From the NCBI RefSeq assembly GCF_910594005.1, contig NC_057817.1:30357001-30421000 (forward strand): DNA of 64,000 bases. Reading direction: 5' to 3'. Below the pieces are notes generated by a model. It was given only the letters and a program-made list of their open reading frames with translations. It was not told the DNA's origin and made no database searches. The DNA is from Cervus elaphus. Its lineage: Eukaryota > Chordata > Mammalia > Artiodactyla > Cervidae. Position numbers and translations under genes: made by a program. Below, piece by piece: positions 13,131 through 28,259 of this stretch (position 1 is its first letter; the number at the start of each line of letters is the position of its first letter).

Positions 13131-13334
13131 GTGCCCTCATTATCTCCAATGGTGCAAAGATAACAGATTATTTTTAGTTCGCTTTTATCTTTTTTAATTT
13201 TTCTTTTGCTCTGTAGGGATATCTTTATGAACTCATGAGTTTGTACTGTTAAAATACTACATAGTTATAGTATGTTAACATACACAACTGTACACGTGAC
13301 CTTATCAGTGATATGTATTACAATAAGACCACTC

Positions 13335-14130
13335 TAGCTATTATATGGAGACTGAACTAGACAGCAGTAGGAGTGACTGAAGGGGAAATAGAAGGGCACT
13401 GAGGTTGTCTGGGCAAGAGATGATATACTTATTAGAGTGGAGGCAATAGAGATGCAGAGAAAAGAATAATATTTGAGAGATATCTAGGAGATAGACTTAC
13501 CAGGATTTAACTTATTCTATGGTGTTCAGAAAAGGAGGGGAAGATGTCAAGAGTAATCACTGTTTCTGATTTGAGAAACCAGATGCTTCTTTATTTACTG
13601 AGCAAGAGAAATTTGTAGGAGGTACATATTTGTGAGACGATAACTAGTTCAATTTGGGATATATGTGAGAAACCTAGCCAGAGACTGGAAGTTTACTATA
13701 AGATCTGGATCTAAAAGGAGATGTCAAGAAGCCATCGGCACACAGAAAGGATCTGCAGTCTTGGGAATGAACGCACTAACCATCCACCAGAGTAGGATCC
13801 ACAGAATAAAATGAGGAAAAAGTCTAGGACCAAACCTTGAGGAGCTCCAATATTTAAAGATTAAAAGAAGAAGAAGAATCAGAAACTGAGAAGAAACAAA
13901 AAAATGTAGGAGGGAAACCCGGAAAATAGAGAATTTTGAAGCCAAAGGCACACAAAGTGTTTCAAGAAACAGATAACAGTCAACTGTGACAAAGCTTATC
14001 ACAGGTCAACAAGAACCCAAAAGTGCCCAATGAATTTAGCAACAGAGAGGGCATTTGGTTTCAAGGAGTGGTGGGAGCAGAATCCAGACTGAAATGTATT
14101 TAGGGTTAAATAGGAGGTGAAGAAGTAGAA
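13335..14130 (-). repeat. L2 LINE remnant, antisense
   Basis: A/G-rich sequence that is the reverse complement of L2 ORF2-end blocks, for example 'ccaaaccttgaggagctcca' and 'gtctgggcaagagatgatat'. The 92-residue minus-strand frame at 13724-14002 is derived from this repeat and is not a gene. Confidence 0.55.
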
Positions 14131-16850
14131 AAGAAAAAAAAAGTAGGAAAAAGAAGTGATAAATAACTCCCTTGTTTCCTACAGAAGTTATGATATTTGG
14201 GGCCATTCAATGAATTCTACAAGGCTCCTCCCCATACACACACAGAAACACATGCCATTCTTAAACTTATATACATGCACTTGTTTTATGTCTTTAATTG
14301 GAAGAATCTAGAGAAAAGACCTTTCTACTACCTCTGAATTCTCTACGCTATATAGGATGGTCCAAGGCTTATTGTAGACAGCAAGTAAATGCTTATTGAA
14401 TAAAAAAGGAAAATGCTTTATTAAATACCTCTAAACTACTGACCATGAAAAGTTAACGAAAATATGCACAGAAAGAAATCGTTCATTTAATTCAACAAAC
14501 ATGTATAATAATGTCTACCATAAGCTAGGCAATTTGTCAAGGACTCAGATTCACATTGTAATGGAGGAGAGATGCAGACCATCAAATAAATAATTTAAAT
14601 TTCACAAATACTATGAAAGAAAAATGTTTTATGCTAATTTTACTGTCAACAAGAAATAATACATTAGTTGAATATTTATACATGCGTGCTGATGTAAGTT
14701 AAAAAGTCAACAGTAAATATAAAAAAATGATCTAGTAAAAAAAATGTTTTCTGTTTCCTATAGTTTGCATGCTATTAAGCCAGATAATGAGGAACAAAAA
14801 TAATAGATTATTATTTTCCCTCCTTTTCCATTTATATATTTAAGATTAACAGTGTTCATATATTTGATTTCTGACCTAGATCTTACTGTTACTTATGGCC
14901 AAGGGGAGGGAAAAAAAAAGCCACATTTCATGAATGGTTCTGAGATAGAATTACAAAGAATTAATTGCATGAACCCACCCCTCTTTTATTGAATCCTCTG
15001 TAAATTGCATAAAGAACGGAGGCTGTTGGGGAAATGACATATTTCTTTCATATTATAAAGAAAATTAAATTCAAAATGGTGTCTCTCATTCCAAAAAAGG
15101 AGATTTTTATACTGTATCATGGTCCAAAAGTGTGTGATTTATTTCATTATTAAATTTTTGAAAGAAGTATTTTCAATGAGCTACTTATTAATCCTTACAC
15201 TTCCCTATGACATTTAATTCCTATTTTTGTTAAGTGTATCTCTGGGTTCAGAAAAAAACTTCAAGTCATCCTTAATCCTATGTCTTTACTGAAATATACT
15301 TCTACTTGCAAAAGGGATATATAAAGATAAGATAATAAAGACTATTTTTCCTATAAAATATGCAAGAAATAGATAAAATTAATTGTGTCGGGTCTTGTTT
15401 TTTTCTAGAGAACACTACTGCAGCAAATTTGAACAAGTAAAGCAGAGCTGGGGCTGGCAGGCTAGAAAAATCCATGGCTGCCACTGTCACACCACAACCT
15501 GCAGCAGCTGTCTCAAGTCCCTCCCTCCCACGCCCAAGCACTGCCTGCCAGCCCAGCAGGAATGAATGGATTCTGCAGAGCACTATAAATGGTGCTGCAG
15601 ACCCTGAAAATCTCTTGCTAAAAGCCAAAAGGAAAAATTATCTGCCAAAATACATATTTTCAACTTCGGTGGCCATAACAAACCTCTTTACCTCTGAAAT
15701 TTCATTAGCAACGTCAAATGATACCCAGTCCAGAGTCATATTCTGCATTGTACATCCTTGTTGATAATGGAAGCTTTCTGAATAGCAAAAGAATGTTACT
15801 GCAGTCCACTTCCTTAAGCAAAGCCTTTTGTCCCAAGCGGCAGTTGAGCAACCACCAAAGTCTCTGACTGAATAGCAGCTGTATGAGGCTGGCTACAATT
15901 CCCACAGTTGGAAGCTCAATCTTACAAGGAGAATTCACTGAATTCACATAAGATTTACATTTAAAAAAAAAATGCAGTTATTGAGCTGACATCTACACAG
16001 CTGTCTATGGGAGGAGACAATATTACAAAATGGTCTTCTTTTTTACACTATACAACTCTCTTCCTTTCTAATGTGGTGTCCCAATAATTTTTCTTTCCAG
16101 AAGAGAGAACAATGCAGAATGTAACTGAATGCACAGGTAGTACTAGCTTCTAAACTCAATTCTCTCTCCTTGTATTTTCTCAATTCTTTATTAGAAAAGA
16201 TTATTCATTTTAAGGAACAATACAATACATAAAATACATTAACAAAGACTTCTGGAATATTTCTAGTAGAGTTAGTATGTTCATTAGATCTGAATTATCT
16301 TCATGTTAGAACTACTTGTGTGCTTCCATATTTAGTATGATTGTTCTTTTCATCTACTGTTTTTGTTTAGCTATGAGGGAGAGGGTGGCAAAAGCAGGTC
16401 TGAAAAAAAATTACTTGAACCTGAGAAACCATTTTGGATGGTTATTGAATAATTTTTTAATTAAAAAAAAACCACATTTACCCAAGTCATTTTAAGCATC
16501 ATTCCCATCTTCTCTTCTATTTTATTTTTAAAGCATTTGAGATGCTGAATCTTCACCGAATGTGGGTTTAGAACACTTTGAGGGAGAAGCAGAAAGTAAT
16601 TTTCCATTAAAATATTTCATCTCAAATTCTGCGATTAAATGTTGGGGGAAAAACCTTACATAGATTTTAACTGCAGTTTGAGATTCAAACAGTATAAAAT
16701 CACCCAACTCCAGTTCTCTTTCCCTCCCTCCCCTCACCCCTTCCCAACCCCACCCCATAATGGATGCTCGGCTGACTGTTTTTGCTCGGTCTCTTTGTCT
16801 AAAGGATGCAAGCAGTCTATGGATGCTAGGGGAAAAGGGGTGGGGGAGAG
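14131..16850. other. Upstream flank of TUBA1A
   Basis: Mostly AT-rich DNA without gene structure. One GC-richer block at about 15430-15610, rich in ctgcag/cagctg words, stands out from its surroundings and has no repeat assignment. It could be a distal regulatory element, but nothing in the sequence proves it. A C/T-rich stretch lies at about 16711-16756. Confidence 0.4.
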
Positions 16851-16869
16851 ATTACCTCATCCCATGTCG

Positions 16870-17010
16870 CTTGCACCAATCACCACTCTTCTGTCGTGGC
16901 TCCTCTGGGCAGATTGAGGGGTCTGGACCAACAGGAAAAGGCCCCAGCCCATCCCCATGGTGACCGAGTTGTATATAGGGAGCCGCAGACGCCCATGTGC
17001 CGCAGGTTCT
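16870..17010 (+). promoter_or_regulatory. TUBA1A: TUBA1A core promoter
   Basis: A CCAAT box (16876-16880) and a TATA-like element GTATATAG (16971-16978) precede the 5' UTR. With usual TATA spacing, transcription should start at about 17000-17010. Downstream the DNA becomes CpG-rich. The TATA/CCAAT layout differs from the TUBA1B promoter and fits the strong, regulated, neuron-biased expression known for TUBA1A. The element positions are seen directly; the start site and tissue inference are not. Confidence 0.7.
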
Positions 17011-17099
17011 CTTACATCGACCGCCTAAGAGTCGCGCTGTAAGAAGTAACAACCTCTTCTCCTCTCCGCCATCTGCTCGGCAGCCGCAAAACAGCAACT
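17003..17099 (+). other. TUBA1A: TUBA1A 5' UTR (approximate start)
   Basis: The stretch between the inferred start site and the ATG at 17100 is about 95 bases and contains a C/T-rich part near 17053-17075. The start coordinate is inferred from the TATA position only. Confidence 0.5.
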
Positions 17100-20961
<3,862 letters not shown>

Positions 20962-21175
20962 AGTTAAAACGTCACAAAGGTGCTGCTTACAGGGAAGCTT
21001 ATTCTGTTTCAAACATTGAAAAGTTGTGGTCTGATCAGTTAATTTGTATGTAGCAGTGTATACACTCATATACAATTACTGACCTATGCTTTAAAACATG
21101 ATGCTTTGTTACAGACCCAAGCTATCCATTTCTCTGATGGGTTTGAATAAAGTATTCCCTGTCTTAAATGAGCTC
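20962..21175 (+). terminator. TUBA1A: TUBA1A 3' UTR and poly(A) signal
   Basis: A canonical AATAAA is at 21146-21151, so cleavage is expected about 15-25 bases downstream, near 21165-21175, followed by T/G-rich DNA ('gtcttgtgttttc'). The 3' UTR of about 200 bases is unrelated to that of TUBA1B. Confidence 0.8.
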
Positions 21176-21412
21176 AGTCTTGTGTTTTCTATTCAGGTGT
21201 CTGGAAATTTTCATCTATTCAGTACACTGAGAAGAAAGAATAACTATTGACTGTGGTTTATACATATTCTACACAGCAACTTGGTTTTTAATTTTAAATT
21301 GTCCTAGTATATTATAAAACAAAATATAAAATACGTATCTAAAAATTATCATTAGATGTAAATCAACTGTACTTCTACTTTAAAAATTGGTTTTTTAAAA
21401 AAGTAAAGAATA

Positions 21413-21559
21413 GAGTTAGGGTCATGCTCCCCCGTGCGCACACCCGAGTCCTTTGTTTCATACTTAGGACTCGGGTAGTTAGGCTCGGAGAATTGTAGAA
21501 GGGGTCTGCATAATTTTTGGAGGTCTTGTTAGATAAACAAGACCAACATAAAAAAAAAA
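21413..21559 (+). ncRNA. Retrocopy of a small structured RNA (H/ACA snoRNA-like), poly(A) tailed
   Basis: An insert of about 135 bases with a run of A at its 3' end is bounded by identical 16-base direct repeats, AAAAAAGTAAAGAATA at 21397-21412 and 21560-21575. The left break sits in TTTTTT/AAAA, the L1 endonuclease target pattern, so this is an L1-mediated retroposon. It contains two perfect 9-bp stems: CCCGAGTCC (21443-21451) with GGACTCGGG (21467-21475), and GGTCTTGTT (21522-21530) with AACAAGACC (21536-21544). An ACA triplet (21546-21548) directly follows, three bases before the A-tail, as in H/ACA snoRNAs; an H-box-like AGAATT (21489-21494) lies between the hairpins but misses the final A. 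I cannot name the parent RNA. Probably a pseudogene rather than an expressed copy. Confidence 0.6.
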
Positions 21560-21579
21560 AAAAAAGTAAAGAATACCAT

Positions 21580-22365
21580 TAGATAACATCCATGCTACTC
21601 TTAAGTTTTGACACCATTATAATAGTTAAATTCCTGGTTCTTTGAGAATTTATATCTAATGCACAACTAAAATCTGGTTGCTGAGTCTCATGCAACTAAA
21701 CAGATAAAATAGTGAATATTCCAAATGCATCATCAGGGCTTATAAGCCTATTTTCATGGGCCTCACCTTGGCAAGTGTCTAGTGCCATCATGCTTCCTCT
21801 GCCCTGGGTTCTAAAAAGATGTCTGCTCTCTCCAAGCAGTTTCTTACTATACCAGACCTAGTTCTTTACTTTCTTCTCTCCAAACTTATTTTCAGCTGAA
21901 TATCACATTGGAAAAGCCTGATACACTTATTCACTCTAGTATTAATTATATATCTGAACTTTAACTCTCAAAGGGTTTTCTTATTTTAATATGAGCCAAT
22001 AACTTCAAAAGAGAACTCATAGTGTAATTGTAGGCAACAGCCAACATGGTGAAAGAAATAGTTTTGGACTAAGGACTTCAGCAATAGAGGTCAGCTGCCA
22101 GTCCAACTGAAAGGCTAAGAATCCAGGAACAGCAAGTTGTCTTGGGCCATCTTGTTACCTTGTTCTGGGATAATACCCAGTGATGATGAGATGATTTTCT
22201 GGTATTAAGTACCTATTTAATCTATTTTTTTCTTTGGCACTGCAAACTAGAGGGTGTAATAGTATTGTGGTACTATAATCAGTTTAGTGTAAGTTAATAG
22301 AAATAAAACTAAGAAATAAGATCAACTAATTTGAAAGTCAGTTCAGTATTCCTTAGCCGGTTTTC
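21580..22365. other. Intergenic, no feature recognised
   Basis: Non-coding flank 3' of TUBA1A; no assignable repeat or exon. Confidence 0.45.
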
Positions 22366-22369
22366 TTTT

Positions 22370-22485
22370 TTCTTCATTTATTTTTATTAGTTGGAGGCTA
22401 ATTACTAAACAATATTGTAGTGGTTTTTGCCATACATGGATTTACATGTGTTCCCCATCCTGAACCCCCCTCCCACCCCTTTTTT
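22370..22485 (-). repeat. Ruminant L1 3' UTR fragment, antisense
   Basis: 'tttattagttggaggctaat' followed by 'gtggtttttgccatacatgg' and 'gttccccatcctgaaccccc' is the 3' UTR of bovine L1 in antisense. A second copy of the same segment is at 57795-57900. Confidence 0.75.
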
Positions 22486-22487
22486 AA

Positions 22488-22700
22488 AAAAATATTTATC
22501 TGTTTGGCTGTGTGGGTTTTAGTGTGACACTCGAGATCTCCGATCTTCGTTATGGATGCAGGATTTTTAATTGCATGGGGGATCTTTAGTGAATTCATAG
22601 TTGAAGCATGTGGGATCTAGTTCCCTGATCAGGGATCGAACACTAGGTCCCCTGTATTGCAAGTGCAGAGTCTTAGCTACTGAACCAAGAGTGGAGCTCT
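22488..22700 (-). repeat. CHR-type SINE, antisense
   Basis: Antisense element starting 'aaatatttatctgtttggct' and ending with a tRNA-like head ('gatcagggatcgaacactag', 'cttagctactgaaccaagag'). Confidence 0.8.
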
Positions 22701-23219
22701 GCTCAGCAGTTTTAACTAAAGCTAATGAAACAGATCTAATGCACAAAAGTAAAAGGATTTGCTCATTCAGATAAAAAACTAGCATGGAAAGGAGATCAGA
22801 TGTCAGCATTTAATTTACAGTCCCAGCATATAACAAAATTGATACACGGTAGATGTACAATGGTCATTGGCTGGAAGAGTAAAGTGTAAGATAAAATAGG
22901 AACAAATATAAAAATCATAGAGTTAAAAGCCCTATGATCTTAATCTCAATCGTAAATATCAGAACCAGGACATTTTAGAGAAATGACTGATTCCAAGTCT
23001 GGAGCACGAAATACACAAGTTCAACCTCAATTTTTTTTCTCATTCCAGAAAGCAAGGAAAATATAAAAGACCAAAGTCAAACCAAAAAGACACAGGAGTC
23101 AATTGAAGAGGCTCTCACTGATGATACAATGTATTGAAAACTATAGTGACCGCAATGGATTTAACCATACAAAATTTGTTAAAATCCATGAGCTCATTAT
23201 AGTTTTTGTTTATCTTAAA

Positions 23220-24103
23220 AAAATTAATGTAAGAAATTACTAAAAACATTGAATAGAATTACCATATGATCCAGAAATTCCATTTCTGAGTAAATACCCA
23301 AAGGAATTGAAAGCAAGGACACAGATATTTGTACACCCATGCTTACAGCAGCATTATTCACAACAGCCAAAAGGTGGAAGCAGCCCTAATAGTCATGAAT
23401 TGATGAATGAACAAAATATAACATACAGGCAATGGAATATTATTCAGTCTTAGAGAAGGAAATTTTGACACATGCTATAACATGAATGAATTTTGAGTAC
23501 ATTATGCATAAGCCAGACACACAAAAAAACAAATATTGGTACTTTCCTGGTGGCGCAGTGAATAAGAATCCACCTGTTAATGCAGGGAACACAGGTCTGG
23601 GCCCTGAAGGATCCCACATGCCACGGAGCAACTAAGCCTGTGTGCCACAACTGCTGAGTCCGAGCTCTAGAGCCAGAGAGCTGCAACTACTAAAGCCTGC
23701 TTGCCTAGAGATGGTGATCTGCAACAAGAGAAGCCACTGCAATGAGAAGCCACATGAAGAGTAGCTCCCACTCACTACAACTAGAGAAAGCCCACATGCA
23801 GCAATGAAAACCCAGCACAGCCAAAAATATTTTTTTTTCTTTTTTTTTTTTCAAAAATATTTTTTTTAAGCAAGTATTGTCTCATTCCACTAATGAGGTA
23901 ACTAGAATGGTCAAATTCATAGAGACAGAAAATAGAATAGGAATTCCCAGGGCATGGGGGGAGCATATAAAGGGAAGTTACTGTTTAAAGGATACACTGT
24001 TTCATCTGTTTGGAATGATGAATAGTGGTGATGGTTGCACAACAGTGTGAATGTACTTAATGCTACAACTTCAACTGGACATTTAAAATAGGTTAAAATG
24101 TAA
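23220..24103 (+). repeat. L1 3' region, sense, split by a SINE
   Basis: Sense L1 ORF2-end blocks ('accatatgatccagaaattc', 'cagcagcattattcacaaca') are followed, after the nested SINE, by old L1 3' UTR blocks ('catagagacagaaaatagaa', 'ggtgatggttgcacaacagt'). Confidence 0.8.
23535..23832 (+). repeat. CHR-type SINE, full length, nested in L1
   Basis: Diverged head 'actttcctggtggcgcagtg', body blocks 'cggagcaactaagcctgtgt', 'gcaacaagagaagccactgc' and 'aacccagcacagccaaaaat', then T-rich junk before L1 resumes. Confidence 0.85.
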
Positions 24104-24720
24104 GCAACAGGGATATATTGTATAGCACAGAGAAATATAGCCATTATTTCATAATAACTTTTATTTTTATTGAAGTGTAGTTGAATGCCAAAGAATTGAT
24201 GACTTCAAACTGTGGTGCTGGAGAGGACTCCTCAAAGTCCCTTGGACAGCAAGGATATCAAACTAGTCAATCCTAAGGGAGATCAACCCTGAACATTCAC
24301 TAGAAGGACTGATACTGAAGGTGAAGCTCCAGTATTTTGGTCATATGATGTGAATAGACGACTCATTGGAAAAGTCCCTGATGCTGGGAAAGATTGAAGG
24401 CAGAAGGAGAAGAGGGCATCAGAGAAAAAGATGGCTGGATGGCATCACCAGATGCTATGAACATGAACTTGGGCAAACCCTGAGAGATGGTTAGGGACAG
24501 GGAGGCCTGGCATGCTGCAGTCCATGGGATCACAAAGAGTCAGACATGACTGGGCAACTGAACAACAAAAACAACACAGTTGACATAATATTTTGTAATA
24601 ACTTTAAATGAAGTATAATCTATAAAAATATTGAATTTCTATATTGTACACCTAAAACTTCTATAATATTGTAAATCACCTATATTTCAGTTTTTTTTAA
24701 AAGTCAAAATAGTACATTTT
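24104..24720 (+). repeat. Artiodactyl L1 3' UTR split by BovB
   Basis: 'gggatatattgtatagcaca' ... 'attatttcataataactttt' on the left and 'ttgtaataactttaaatgaa', 'attgtaaatcacctatattt' on the right belong to one artiodactyl L1 tail. A BovB 3' piece lies between them. Confidence 0.7.
24186..24575 (+). mobile_element. BovB (RTE) LINE 3' end, 5'-truncated
   Basis: Sense BovB sequence beginning in the post-RT segment ('aagaattgatgacttcaaac', 'tgtggtgctggagaggactc') and ending with the BovB 3' terminus ('acaaagagtcagacatgact gg'). Frame is broken; dead fragment. The short word agttga is found at both edges and may be the target-site duplication. Confidence 0.88.
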
Positions 24721-25027
24721 ATGTTTGTAATATCTTGCCACGATTAAACAAACAAACAATGGAAGCATAAACCAAAACAAATTTTTTTAATTACCTGTAA
24801 GGGAAAGGAATATGGTCTAGCTAGTCTTCTTTGAAAGTATTTGTTGTATCATTTGACTGTAGAAACATGTAACTGTATTATGTATTATACAAATGAATTA
24901 AATCAAGGTGGAAAAAATATCTACCAATCAAAAGCAAAGTGAAACAAATCAATCTAACCAAGTATGAAGTTGGTGGCTTATTTATAAACTGGAGGATTAT
25001 TTCAAGTGACTTTAAATCATAGTATTT

Positions 25028-25150
25028 TGGGAATTTCCTGGTCGTTCAGTGGTTAGAACTCCATGTTCTCACTGCTAAGGGCCCAGGGTTCAATACCTGG
25101 TTTGGGGGACCTAAAATCCCACACACTGCAGGGGGTGGCCAGAAAAAAAG
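25028..25150 (+). repeat. CHR-type SINE, short
   Basis: 'gggaatttcctggtcgttca' head through 'gcccagggttcaatacctgg' and a short A-rich end. Confidence 0.85.
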
Positions 25151-25437
25151 AAATACTTTGATTGTATATCCATAGTAAGTATACAGTCTAAGGAAGAAAA
25201 GGAACTCCAAAAAAACACCTGCTCTCAGTAATCATATTTCTATTAATAATATTGATATTGTTATTTAGAAAGTATTATATACCAAAATAAATAATTAATT
25301 AATGTTTTAGTAAACAAAAATCTTAAAAGTTATTACAATTATATGACATATGTTCAAGAAAGTAGAGATACAGAAAAGACTTCTAGAGATGAAAAATATA
25401 TCTGAGATTTCAAAAAAAATAGTAAATGGGATAAACA

Positions 25438-25550
25438 GAGAACTTACCTCGTGGGCCAATGGTTAAGATTCTGAGCTTCACTGTAGGAGGCAGGTGTGGG
25501 GAAATGAAGATCCCACATACTACAGTGTGACAAAAAAAAGAAAAGCTGAA
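25438..25550 (+). repeat. CHR-type SINE, diverged
   Basis: 'gaacttacctcgtgggccaa' then 'gaagatcccacatactacag' and an A-rich tail. Lower similarity than neighbouring copies. Confidence 0.65.
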
Positions 25551-25925
25551 CAGTAGATTAAACACCACAGAAGAAAAGGTCAATGAATTGAAGACATAAC
25601 AATAAAAAATATCCAAAATGAAACAGAACAACAAAAATAGAGGGAAAAAATGAACAATAAATATGGATGTTAATTAGCAGGAGCACACTGAAGATGACTC
25701 AGCATTTTTAAACATTTTGAAACCATCAAGAAGGAGATTTTAAACCTTTTGCTTTTATATTTTCTCAATTACAAACTACTTTTAACATAAACCACAATGC
25801 TATAAATAAATTGAAAATAAATTTTATAAATTTATAAGGAAATACTTTTAATATTAGAATTTAAATAACTTTAAAACACTTTGTTTTGTTTATTTTTATA
25901 TACTATTTATTTTAATTAATTTTCC

Positions 25926-25995
25926 TTTTTTTTTGCCATGAGGATTGTTGGCTCTTAGTTCCCCAACCAGGGATTGAACCCCCAGAGAACTCTGT
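25926..25995 (-). repeat. CHR-type SINE fragment, antisense
   Basis: 'cttagttccccaaccaggga' then 'ttgaacccccagagaactct': part of the antisense head. Confidence 0.65.
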
Positions 25996-25999
25996 TTTA

Positions 26000-26280
26000 C
26001 TTTATTTTTAATTGTGGGAAAACACACATAGAATAAAATTTACTATCTTAACCATTTTTTAAGTATACAGTTCAGTAGTGTAAAGTGTATTCACAGTTAT
26101 GCAACCAATCTCTTGAATTCTTTTCATCTTGCAAAACTAAAATTCCATACCCATTAAATAATTCCCACTCCACCCTCCCCCAGCCTCTGGCAACAACTGT
26201 AATAGAAAAGAACAAATCTGGACCATATTGGACCTGTTTCTTTTACTTTAACCTTTGTATTCTACTACTTTTGCTATAAG
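26000..26280 (-). repeat. Old L1 3' fragment, antisense
   Basis: 'taaaatttactatcttaacc', 'aagtatacagttcagtagtg' and 'cctctggcaacaactgtaat' are antisense old L1 blocks, the same region as window positions 1-190. Confidence 0.75.
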
Positions 26281-26291
26281 TTAAAAATGTC

Positions 26292-26410
26292 ATGGGAATT
26301 CCCTGGCTGTCCAGTGATTAGGACTCTGCTTTCATTGCGGAGGGCACAGGTTCAAACCCTGGTCAGGGAACTAAGATCCCATAAACTGTGCCATGTGGCA
26401 AATAAACAAT
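26292..26410 (+). repeat. CHR-type SINE
   Basis: 'gggaattccctggctgtcca' head, then 'ttcaaaccctggtcagggaa' and a short tail. Confidence 0.88.
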
Positions 26411-26559
26411 GTTGCCTATATCCTGAAATAGACACAATAGCCCATCCTCAAGGCTCTGACTTTTAAAGATATAGATCTTTTCTATTCATCTAGAGATAAA
26501 AAGTTTCAGAACAAAATATACAAATAGCTCATACAGCTCAATGACAAAAAACAAACTAA

Positions 26560-26849
26560 CCCAACTGAGCCTGCAGGGGCTTGAGCACCTCCTCTGCTGA
26601 CAACCTGGGATCTGGGAGTGGAGTGGGAGTCTGAGCTCAGGCTCAGGTGGCCCCTGGGGAGATTCCTCCCGCTGTGCGCCCAGGCTGGCAGCAAGGCAGC
26701 ACAGGCTGCCCAAGGCTGGTAGCCCCTACCCCAATCCACGCCACTGCAGTAGCAGCCCAACCCCTTTGGGTCTGGAAACTGGGGCAAAGGGTGGGAGGTC
26801 CACACCTGCGGCCCCCAGCAGGGACTGTGACCCATGCTCCCCACTCAGG
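26560..26849 (+). pseudogene. Likely 5' UTR part of the MDK retrocopy
   Basis: GC-rich sequence continuous with the pseudogene start and unlike the AT-rich flank. It is probably copied from a midkine 5' UTR; I could not align it from memory, so the boundary near 26560 is a guess based on base composition. Confidence 0.4.
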
Positions 26850-27286
26850 ATGCAGTGCCCAGGCTTCCTCCTCCTTGCCCTCCTCACTCTGCTGGTGCTC
26901 ACCTCAGAGGTGGCCAAAAAGAAAGACAACGTGAAGATGGAAGGCCCAGGGAGCGAGTGCATGGAGTGGACCTGGAGGCTCTGCATCCTCAGCGGCAAAG
27001 ACTGTGGTGTCAGTTGCTGCCAGAGCACCTATAGGGCCCAGACTCTGTGCATCTGGTGTCAGGTGCCCGGATGCACTGGAAGAAGGAAGGAAGAGTTTGG
27101 AGCCGACTGCAAGTACAAGTTTGAGACCTTGCGGGGCATGTGATTGGAGCATGGGCACTAAAGCCCGCCACCCTGAAGGAGGCACAGTACCATGCCAAGT
27201 GCCATTAGACCATCCATGTGACCAAGTCCTGCACTCCCAAGACCAAAGCCAAGGCCAAAGTCACGAAAGTGAAGGAAAAGGGCTAG
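26850..27286 (+). pseudogene. Midkine (MDK) processed pseudogene, coding part
   Basis: Intronless copy of midkine, the secreted heparin-binding growth factor. From the ATG at 26850 the frame gives a signal peptide-like start (MQCPGFLLLALLTLLVLTS), then midkine landmarks VAKKKD, GPGSEC, KDCGV and EFGADCKYKFE. It ends at an early TGA (27141-27143) after a frameshift near the GACDGGTG region. The rest of the C-terminal basic domain is in other frames ('aagaccaaagccaaggccaa') up to the ancestral stop TAG at 27284-27286. Several conserved cysteine-spacing residues are changed. Absence of all introns shows origin by reverse transcription. It lies between old L1 fragments, with no promoter seen. Confidence 0.88.
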
Positions 27287-27544
27287 CGGCCAGGCCTGGA
27301 TGCAAAAAAGCCCCTGGATTTACTGGGAGCTCCGGCCCACACCCTCCCTCCACAGGCCCAAGATGTAACCCATCAGCGCCTTTTGCCTCCTAGTAAGCTT
27401 TATCAAATCATGCCCTGCTTCTTCCCTTCGCTCACCCACACCCACCCCAAGTGCTCAAAATGGGGAGGGACAAGGGATTCTGGGCAGCTTGCACATCCCC
27501 CAAAGGGATCTGATTCCCCTGGACCCACTTCTCTTTCCCTAGTG
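27287..27544 (+). pseudogene. MDK retrocopy 3' UTR part
   Basis: Downstream of the ancestral stop the sequence follows the midkine 3' UTR in order: 'ggcctggatgcaaaaaagcc', 'caatcatgccctgc'-like block as 'caaatcatgccctgcttctt', and 'tggggagggacaagggattc'. No poly(A) tail remains; the copy grades into L1 sequence near 27545. Confidence 0.7.
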
Positions 27545-28110
27545 ATGAAACATTAGGGTTTTCAATATCTTTTGGCTATTGTGAATAATGCTGTCATGAA
27601 CATGGGTATATAAACATCTCTTTCAGACCCTGGCTTTCAGTTTTTTTAGTTTTATACCCAGAAGTGGAGTTGTTGGATCATAATATATGGTAACTCTATG
27701 TATGATTTTTTTTTTTTTGAGGCGTCCCCAACTATTTTCCAAAGAGACCAAACCATTTTCCCACCAACAGTGTATAAAGTTTCCAATTTCTATATATCCT
27801 TGCCAACACTTGTTATTTTCTGGTTTGGTTTTTTTATTCCCCCCCAGGAATTGAACCCAGGCCACAGCAGTGAAAGTATGGAATCCTTACTACTAGACCA
27901 CCAGAGAACTCCCCTTGTTTTTCTTTTTTTATAGTAGCCATTCTAGTGAGTGTTAGGTGGTACTTCATTCTGGCTTTGATTTGCATTTCCCAAAAGATTA
28001 CTGATGCTGAGTATCTTTTAATGTACTTATTGATTATTTGGATATCTTCTTTGGAGAAATGTTTATTCAAAATCCTTTGCTTACTTTTAAATTGGGTTGT
28101 TAATATTAAA
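27545..28110 (-). repeat. Old L1 ORF2 end, antisense, split by a SINE
   Basis: Antisense L1 blocks 'attgtgaataatgctgtcat', 'ttttcccaccaacagtgtat', then after the SINE 'tggctttgatttgcatttcc' and 'atcttctttggagaaatgtt'. Confidence 0.85.
27826..27914 (-). repeat. CHR-type SINE fragment, antisense, nested in L1
   Basis: 'aggaattgaacccaggccac' then 'ctactagaccaccagagaac' flanked on both sides by contiguous L1 sequence. Confidence 0.85.
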
Positions 28111-28259
28111 ACACGTTTATCTAGCTATTTAATCTATGAGGTTACAACAAACTTGAGAAAATCAAAATTTAAAAATTGACAGCAAAAAGAATATTTATCT
28201 TGAGACATCATATAAATTTTACAATTACCCTGTATGTGACAATTTCTTCATATTAAAAA

